A stretch of DNA of 64,000 bases, taken from NCBI GenBank assembly GCA_007922195.1, contig ML681998.1, forward strand, positions 18,286,320-18,350,319, in the 5' to 3' direction. This DNA is from Podocnemis expansa (taxonomy: Eukaryota; Chordata; Testudines; Podocnemididae). The translations under genes and the position numbers were made by a program. Below, one piece after another: positions 57,000 to 64,000 of the stretch (position 1 is the first letter of the stretch; every line of letters starts with the position of its first letter). The notes beneath the pieces were generated by a model that worked only from the letters and a program-made list of their open reading frames with translations, did not search any database and was not told the origin of the DNA.

Positions 57000-57800
57000 G
57001 TTTTATTATCTAGCCCTTTCCTAATGATTCCTGACAGTTACCTTTTTTGACTGCCGCTGCTACACACGGAGCATGTGTTTCAGAGGATTATTGTCAAGGA
57101 CTACAAGATCTCTTTCTTCAGTGGTAACAGTTAATTTAGAACTTACTAGTTCGCGTTTATAGTTCGAATTAAGACTCTGATGTGCATTACTTTGCATTTA
57201 TCAGTTGTCTTCCATCTGCCATTTTCTTGCCCAGTAACCCAGTTTTGTCAGATCTCTGTAACTATTCTTATTCTGCTTTAGACTATTGAGTAATTTTGTA
57301 TCATCTGTGGACTTGAATACCTCACTCCTTGTCCCTTTCTTCATATCATTTATGAATATGCTGAACAACACTGGTCCCAGTACAGATTCTTAGAAGCCTC
57401 CGCTATTCACCTCTCTCCACTGTGAAAACTGATAATGTATTCCTGCCCTTTGTTTCCTGTCTTTTAATGAATTACTGACCCAGGAAAGGATCATCATTCT
57501 TATCCCACGACTGCCTACTTTGTTTAAGGGCCTTCAGTGAGGGACCTTGTTAAAGGCTTTCTGAAAGCTCAAGTGTACTATATTCACTCAATCACTGTTG
57601 TCTCCATGTTTGTTGACATCCTCAAAGAATTCTAATAGACTGGTGAGATATGTTTTTCCTTTGCAAAAGGGATATATTGTCTTCCCCCAACAAAGCATAT
57701 TTATCTATGTGTCTGATAATTCTGTTTGTTACTCCAATTTCAATCAATTTGCCTGATACTGAAGTTTAGTTTCCTGAACTATAATTGCCAGGATCTTCTC
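57000..57800 (-). mobile_element. CR1 LINE RT region, antisense
   Basis: Collinear with 24000-24480 and 24815-25130 of the long CR1: 'cctttcctaatgattcctga', 'ctctgtaactattcttattc', 'ctgaacaacactggtcccag', 'gtttcctgtcttttaatgaa', 'caatttcaatcaatttgcct'. Decayed, both ends truncated. Confidence 0.8.
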
Positions 57801-58644
57801 CAGAGCTTGATAGTATTAGAAGACACCAACTTTTATCCAAACTCAAGATGCGTGGGATCATTGCAACTCAGTGACACTCCCTCTGCCAAGAACAGGCACT
57901 GCCATATGTAACAAACGAGCTATAGGCCAAATCATGCTCTCAGAGAAGTCAATGGTAAAATGTTTTCTAAGTGTTAAGAGGATCCCATGATTTGCTGTCC
58001 ACACCATTAGGGCAGCACAGACTGCTGATTGTGCTGCACAGAGACTATGTGCAGAGAAATTAAGATATAAAAGAATAATACTCTGGATTACAAAAAAAAT
58101 CTTGTTCAGAAAACAAAAAGAAAAATTACAAGGAGACCAAGTTGTTTTTTTTATTATTATTGTCACATGTTCCTAAGTGAGAAATAGTGTTTCATGACTA
58201 AATAAATACTACATTTCTGGCATGAGTGTATATTTTTATAGAAGTAAATATTCAGATTTACAGACTCATTATTAATGGCTCTCAGAGGCACCTTTGTGTA
58301 TTCCCATTGTCAGCCACAATCAGTTTTCAAACCTGCAAGAGAATAATTTTTCCGCTATTAACTCTGGGCAACATCCCTCCCTTACTATCTTTATTTGTAT
58401 TACAGTATAGACTGTTAAAAATTTTGTTTTTATTGGACTCTTTTGATGGGCAAAGTTTGACATCCATTTGGCCAATACTTGGCAAACGTTTTCTAGAAAC
58501 AGTGTTTAGGTCTGTATGTCACGGGACATGCGGTAGTACAGTAACTGAACTATAAGCATCAAAGGAAGAAGATATACTCTCATCTTTTGCTCTTCCTTTT
58601 TTCCCCCTCACACTTTAGTGTGCATGTGTCCTATTTCTTAAGGA
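57801..58644. other. Unique sequence, nothing recognised
   Basis: No repeat or coding signal recognised. Confidence 0.45.
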
Positions 58645-59560
58645 TCACAGAGATCAAGACCAAAAGGGACCATCAGATCATCTAGTGCAACCTCCTGTAT
58701 AACACAGGCCATTAATGCCACCCAACACCCACACACTAAACCCAAGAGCTGAAATAAGACTAAAATATTATAACCCTCAGGAGATTAAACTATTGCATGT
58801 CATAGTCACAGAACACAAAGGACTCATGCGCAACAACACCTGAGGCCCTGCAGTGGGAGGATACTGATTAAGTGATATATACCCAGATGATCCTGGCAAA
58901 CGTGCTCCACGCTGCAGATGAAGGCAAAAAACACAACAGGGTCACTGTTAATCTGACGCAGGAGAAATTTGTTCCTTATCTCCAGTATGGCAACCAATTA
59001 AACCCTGAGCATGTGAGCAAGAACCAGCCATCCAAGCACATGAAAGAGAGAATTCTTAGTACAACATCGGAGCATTAACCCACCTCACCCAGTGACCCAT
59101 CTCCAGTCATAGCCATTCCTACAGCATCAGAGGACAGAGACAAAAATGAAACATAAAAGCAGAATACATGGAGAAGCGGGAAATGGGATTCCATTCTGAG
59201 CCTTGAAGGTTACCATCGGAAGTCTTAAAGCATGAGACTTTAGGAACTTAAGATACAAACTGTAGGAGACCCATATGGTCTGTTGAACCCTCCCTCCCAC
59301 TATCACAAGCAATCTCATCACACAATCCCATTCTTAAATGAGTCCCACTGTCTCTTCAAATTAATTGTTTACTCCCACAATGCCCACTGGGCGATTGTTT
59401 CAGAATCCCACTGCTCTGAGTGAGAAATCTTCTTCAAATTTTACGGCCAGTATACATCTATTTGTTCCTGTGCCAACATGGTCATTTCCCAGAAACAGCT
59501 CTTCACCGTCTCCAGTATTTACTCCCAATTTGTTGAGAAGAAACAAGGCCAGATGTTGAT
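58645..59560 (-). mobile_element. CR1-type LINE 3' end of a different subfamily, antisense
   Basis: 'agaccaaaagggaccatcag' and 'atcatctagtgcaacctcct' give the antisense 3' terminus of a CR1 subfamily distinct from the others here. Further on come 'agtgatatatacccagatga', 'taaaccctgagcatgtgagc' and 'cttcaaattttacggccagt'. No long frame survives. Confidence 0.65.
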
Positions 59561-60428
59561 AATACAAGAGCTACCACCTAACTGATTGTCTCTTTCCTTT
59601 CCCATGCTCCCACCCAGAAGGGCATTTGATGCTGTCTGAGAAATTATCCAGAGAATATTTTTCTCTTTAAAACACTCTATACAAATGATGGGATGGAGCT
59701 GGGGAGAAGGAGTGGGTCTGTTAAAATGAAAATTTATTATATTTTTCCTATTTAAAATTATTTCTGTTCAAAATTACTTTATCTTCTTATGTGTATATGA
59801 AAAGAATGTCTAGGCTGATGAAGTACAAGTGAAACCAAATCCACAACAACAGAAACCCAAACCCGAACATGTTGTGATAGTAAGAAAGTTAACAAAGAGG
59901 GTAACAAGAAAACATTATTATAAAAACCTTAACCAAACTTAAAAGAGTACCAAAAAAGGGAAGTGTAGAACCTGCTTGAATGTATGGTCTAGCTAATCCA
60001 CTAAGTTACGTGAGGTATATTTTATGAGGCCAAATAAGACATACATTACTGGAAAAATTCTTCAATCCTCTAGATTCCCAAAGGAAATAGTTCTATTCTG
60101 TGCTGTAAAAAAAAAAAAAAAAAAAGCAAGGGAAAGATGATATACATGTATCACTGCTCTTCACAGAAACAGATGATTTATCTAGCACTGTAGGTGACAC
60201 ACTTGTTTAAATGTCAGAAAAGTAAAATAACAGGTGTGTACAGCTGTATATGAAACACAGGTCTAGCTACATGGTAATTAAAACTATATTATATTTTTAA
60301 GGAACTGTTTGGTGCCATAATGCCTACAATGTCAATTCAATTTAACCATTATAGTCACTCCAGTAATAATTACTGGGAGCTCTATGAAACCACATAACAC
60401 TGAGTCTGCTTGGGAAAAGACTTACAAA
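59561..60428. other. Unique sequence with an A run
   Basis: An A run of about 19 lies at 60107-60125; otherwise nothing recognised. Confidence 0.45.
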
Positions 60429-61297
60429 CAGGGGTGTCAAACTTACAGCCCATGGGCAGCCTGCCAAGGGCACTGATCCAGTCCCCAGAGCTGCTTTCTG
60501 GGTTGTGCCTGGGATCTCTCTGCAGCAGCAGCAAACAACAAAGACAGACTGCCCCAGGCAGAGCAGGACTAAGTGTGCTTATGACTCAAATCATGTGCAT
60601 GAGTCAGAACACAGGGAACAAAGGAAGCGCTCCAGCCAATCCTGGTTCAGCTCTGCTGTGGTCTGCCAACCACAGTCTCAGTCACAGCTGGCTGGGCCAG
60701 GCTCCCAGGGAGCCACCACACTGGCCCCACCCCAACACTTCACTGACAGTCAGTTGGCTTGCTAATCTGATTGACTGCACATTGCATGAATCACAAGAAA
60801 AGGAAAAAGTGATTGGCCCCAAGTGAGAATGAGCCAATCAAAGGCCAGCTGGGACTGAGCCAACAAAAGGCCACCATGCCAAATGACTGAAAGTGAGTGG
60901 GCAGGGGGAGGCAGGAGCCAAGCTTGCCTGTGGCTGTGACTGAGACTGATTGTCTGCCACCACATAGTAGGGGAGGAGGAAAGGGAAGCAGAAGGGAGGT
61001 AAAGGAGCTGCCCAGCTAGGGAGGGGGTGTCCAGGAGCAGTCAGGCAGAAGAAGGGGGTATGGGACCTGAACAAAAGGATATGGGGGATCAGGGAGCCAG
61101 CATGGGGGAGGGAAGCCCATAAGGCAGGGAAAAAGGAAGGTGTCAGAGAGCCTGCAGGGTTGGGGGGGAGGAAGGGAGCCCATGCCACTCTGAACGTGGT
61201 AGGAGAAAGAGTTGGGGAACCCGTGCAGACACATGGTCCATGTCAGGTGTCATACCTTCCAATGTGGGCCCCACATTGAATGAGTTTGACACCTCTG
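60429..61297. mobile_element. 869-bp hAT-like element, CAGGGGTGTCAAAC ends
   Basis: The left end CAGGGGTGTCAAACTTAC pairs with the reverse complement of the right end, CAGAGGTGTCAAACTCAT. Octamer acttacaa lies at 60420-60427 and 61298-61305, a TSD if one extra A at 60428 is allowed. The interior includes 'gagccaatcaaaggccagct' and 'gagccaacaaaaggccacca', a direct repeat. The opposing frames (for example 60410-60826 and 60838-61188) have no transposase motif. Confidence 0.7.
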
Positions 61298-61305
61298 ACT
61301 TACAA

Positions 61306-63649
61306 GAATATAAATTATATGTTTTTTCCTGAGAAGGAACAAAATAAACCCTATCATTTGTTCCTATCACAAGAACACTGTTATTGCTCTTATAAAATTG
61401 ACCAAAAATGAACACTAGAAACTAAGAACAAAGACTTTTGTTCTGTAAGTGCTCACTAGAGCTGCAATCATCTACTGGGGGCAGCGTCTCTGCCCAGCTT
61501 CAGCACTAAGGTTTACTCATTAAAAGCAGTCACTGAGAGCTGGGTGCAACCTCCAGAGACTGACTTGCAGTGGTATAGTGGAAAAGCAAGAAGTAGAAGA
61601 AGGTGATAGTGTGCAGGATGGCAGCCCACGGAGCAATGAGCAACCAGCAGGGAGGCCAAAACGTATAGCAGCCAGATAACAGAACAAGCAAGGTGTCTTC
61701 TTTCCTTCTCCACACGAGCAACGTGGGCAGTTAATGTCCCAGCTGCATCTGTAGACTTTGGATCTGCTCGAAGAACACCACCTGTGAGTGGAGTGCTGTG
61801 AAGGTAGGGGCGCATTAAAGGAAATTATTGTTGCTGGACTTAAGAACCTGAGACTAAAAGAAACTGCCAACATACTCTGAGGTGGGTGTTTTGTTCGTGG
61901 CTTTATACATGTGAATCTTGCTTGCAGCATTTTCTAAAGGTCATGTTGGGTTACTTTTCCCCTTTTTGTTAAAAGTCTCTTTTCTGCATTAGTTGCTGAG
62001 CTAGTGAGAGGGGAAGTATTGCCTCTAGAAATGCACATGGGGTGGTGTGTTAATATCCAGGTTACTGGGTGCAGACTTGAGCCAGTTTTGTGTTATGCGG
62101 TTGAAAGGAACCCCAAGGTATTAAACTTAGTTCTCAAAGCTGCAAACTCTGACTGGCGGAAGGGTTACATGTGTCTCGGTCAAGAACAACTAAGCTTGAA
62201 TATTATTTCAGCATAGTTATCTACAGAGATTCTGTGTTGCTAAAAAATTTCATGTCCTACGGGTAGAAGTTGTGACATTAAAATTCCAGGCCTGTCAAGT
62301 TGTGTGGAATGAATACAGTGTGTGAACATTATCTGTGTTTGTCTCAGCATATACAATCAAAGGCAGAAGTGAGAAAAAGCCTTCCCTGCTGATATAATAT
62401 ACTGTAACTGCATTTTGAAACAGGACAGGCTACATAATACTTTTTAATAAAATTAAATCCATTTGTTTCCCCAAACAAAATTAGGGGAATCAGTCATATA
62501 ATTAATGTTCATTACATTTTTCCTGTAAACATTTAGTTAGAGATACTTACTGTGTTACATATAATTGAACCTCAGAAAACAAGCATTAAAGTGTCAATTA
62601 TTTCAACCAAATATGAAATAGTTATGCAACCATGTCTGGAATCCCTATCCAAGACTAACTACTAGACTGAATTAGTATACTATACAGGAACAGACATTCC
62701 ATCAGACCTATTAATACCAAATCTTTCAGGAAAAGGTGGACTATTTTGGCAGTGGAAACTCAGTTCCAGGCAAGAATAGTCCAAAAAGGAAGTAAGAGAT
62801 CCGGATGCCAAATACAAAACAAGGAACACTTGTAAATGCTCAGTGCTTATTTCTATTCTTTGGAAGATGTAGCTGAATTCTATAAAGTAAGAGAGTGTAT
62901 GTGCACACGCGCTTACATACATATAATGGCAGTCCATTATAAACTTTAAAACAAATGTAACTATTTTTGAAAAAAAAAGTTCATCACTTTAACAATAGAC
63001 CAAGCATGATGACTAGTGTGTGTTGCCTTCCCGCTGCCTGTTTGTTTCCGCTCCATGCACTCAGTGTTCCAGTTCAACCACATGTGCATGTACGTGTGCG
63101 TAAGTACACAAAGCATGGATGAGAGTAGTTACTCAGAACCTGCTGCTACATACCCATTTTTTGGACTATGATTTTGTTTTGTTCAGACTGTTGCTGACTT
63201 AAATGATTCACGGTTATTACATGTTTTGATTGTCCACCTACCTGCACGTCTTGCTTCAATTTCCCTGTGTTTTAGCATTGCTGTTCTGCGGTACATCAGA
63301 GCATAACACCAGGAGTTAAATGTTTTTAAAAGCAAAATGAGTCACTCTCTAATCATCCATGAGAATAGAAGCCAGACCTGCTTCCACTGAAAAGAGTGGG
63401 AGTTTAGTCATTGACTTAAATGGGAGCAGGATTATGCCCTCATTTCTTGCTCCTCACACAAAAGAATATTGGCATAAATAGCATATACAATGCTCCAGAA
63501 CCAAAATAGGACTCCTCAATAACAAAGAAGAGGGCAGGTTTTTCATAAAGGGTGGAGATAGGACCATGTATTACAAAAAAAACCTTTCGGTTCTAATAGT
63601 TGAGGAGATACCTGGAAAGATTACAGGTTAAAGGTGCTAAAATCTTTAA
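61306..63649. other. Mostly unique; possible LTR-like repeat around 61850-62300
   Basis: From 61860 to about 62300 the text (tactctgaggtgggtgtttt, 'aaaggaaccccaaggtatta', 'ctctgactggcggaagggtt') has the feel of a dispersed turtle repeat, but no termini or second copy are in the window. The rest shows nothing recognisable. Confidence 0.3.
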
Positions 63650-63875
63650 ACAAATTTTGTCCTTTAAGGGTAAACGTGCACTGCAACAAAAGACCTGCGG
63701 CACAGCTGAACGGACCTAGGCTAGCTGACTCATGTTTGCAAGACTGGCTATAAAGCAAAAACTGCAGTACAGGTGTTTGGGCTTGAGCTGACTCCTGGGC
63801 TGTGAGACTTTGCAAAGCGGCTGGGTCTCAGAGCCCATGCTCCAGAGAGAGCCCAAATGTCTATGCGTACAGTTT
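63650..63875. mobile_element. Diverged palindromic element, relative of 5103-5367
   Basis: 'cagtacaggtgtttgggctt' on the left faces 'gagcccaaatgtctatgcgt' on the right, the same core palindrome as the 5.1-kb and 19.0-kb elements. Termini are approximate. Confidence 0.45.
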
Positions 63876-64000
63876 TCACATTTCAGCTTCCCAAAAAGAG
63901 GATACTACTGGAGTGATGAAAGAGGAACTGGCACCTGGGAAGTGCTGAAGGGGTGTGCATGCTCAGAGGTGTATCTGAAGAGCACTAGTGGGGTGCCTCC
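63876..64000. other. Window end, nothing recognised
   Basis: No signal recognised before the window boundary. Confidence 0.4.

Noticed and set aside
61520..61930. 136-residue minus-strand frame
   Set aside because: No domain; overlapping frames on the same strand in other phases; composition typical of chance frames.
1..64000. CRISPR array, operon or prokaryotic transfer
   Set aside because: No regularly spaced short repeats, no dense coding; repeat content is that of a sauropsid genome.

Overview
This window looks like intergenic or intronic DNA from a non-avian sauropsid, most likely a turtle (a crocodilian is the main alternative). The call rests on repeat content: several old CR1 LINE subfamilies (including the type whose antisense copy opens with an 'acataagaatggcaataccag'-like stretch), Penelope-like element (PLE) fragments, a tRNA-headed SINE with a CR1-like tail, MIR fragments, and many small hAT-like elements with 8-bp target-site duplications (TSDs). 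I found no protein-coding exon of a host gene, no rRNA, no functional tRNA and no CRISPR array. Every long open frame is either inside a repeat or has no recognisable domain. Two assembly gaps are present: 10 N at 31743-31752 and 100 N at 53229-53328.

Layout. 0-5.4 kb: three GC-rich hAT-like elements (426-823, 2029-2651, and a 758-bp fold-back at 2693-3450), then two elements with TATGTCTACA-type ends. 5.4-11.9 kb: mostly unique sequence, a local direct duplication (7863-7995 and 9214-9345), a 648-bp hAT-like element, and short PLE and CR1 fragments. 11.9-17.9 kb: a CR1 carrying nested DNA transposons, a second CR1 beside a 403-bp hAT-like element with a perfect TSD, and a GC-rich block with a hairpin. 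18-23 kb: sparse, with an interrupted MIR. 23.4-25.8 kb: a long antisense CR1 holding a chimeric PLE/tRNA-SINE insertion and a hAT-like element. 26-31 kb: sparse, a second chimeric PLE/CR1 fold-back (29361-29679), and a minisatellite-like hAT element (30580-31236). 31.7-33.2 kb: a probable solo LTR and a CR1 endonuclease remnant. 35-37.7 kb: a non-CR1 reverse-transcriptase remnant, then CR1. 38.7-43.5 kb: PLE remnants, one with a GIY-YIG endonuclease motif fused to a CR1 fragment, and a 148-bp PLE-derived fold-back. 45-64 kb: more CR1, hAT-like, MIR and palindromic elements, with long stretches where I recognise nothing.

The most interesting thread is the PLE family. Its 3' tails carry a recognisable hammerhead-ribozyme core (CTGANGA, stem II, GAAA). 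Tails occur alone, at the end of a GIY-YIG-bearing body, and as head-to-head fold-backs. Three fold-back insertions are bounded by 12-13 bp TSDs, and two of these also contain CR1-derived sequence within the same TSD. That suggests joint mobilisation or template switching between PLE and CR1 machinery. Nothing here looks intact enough to be active.
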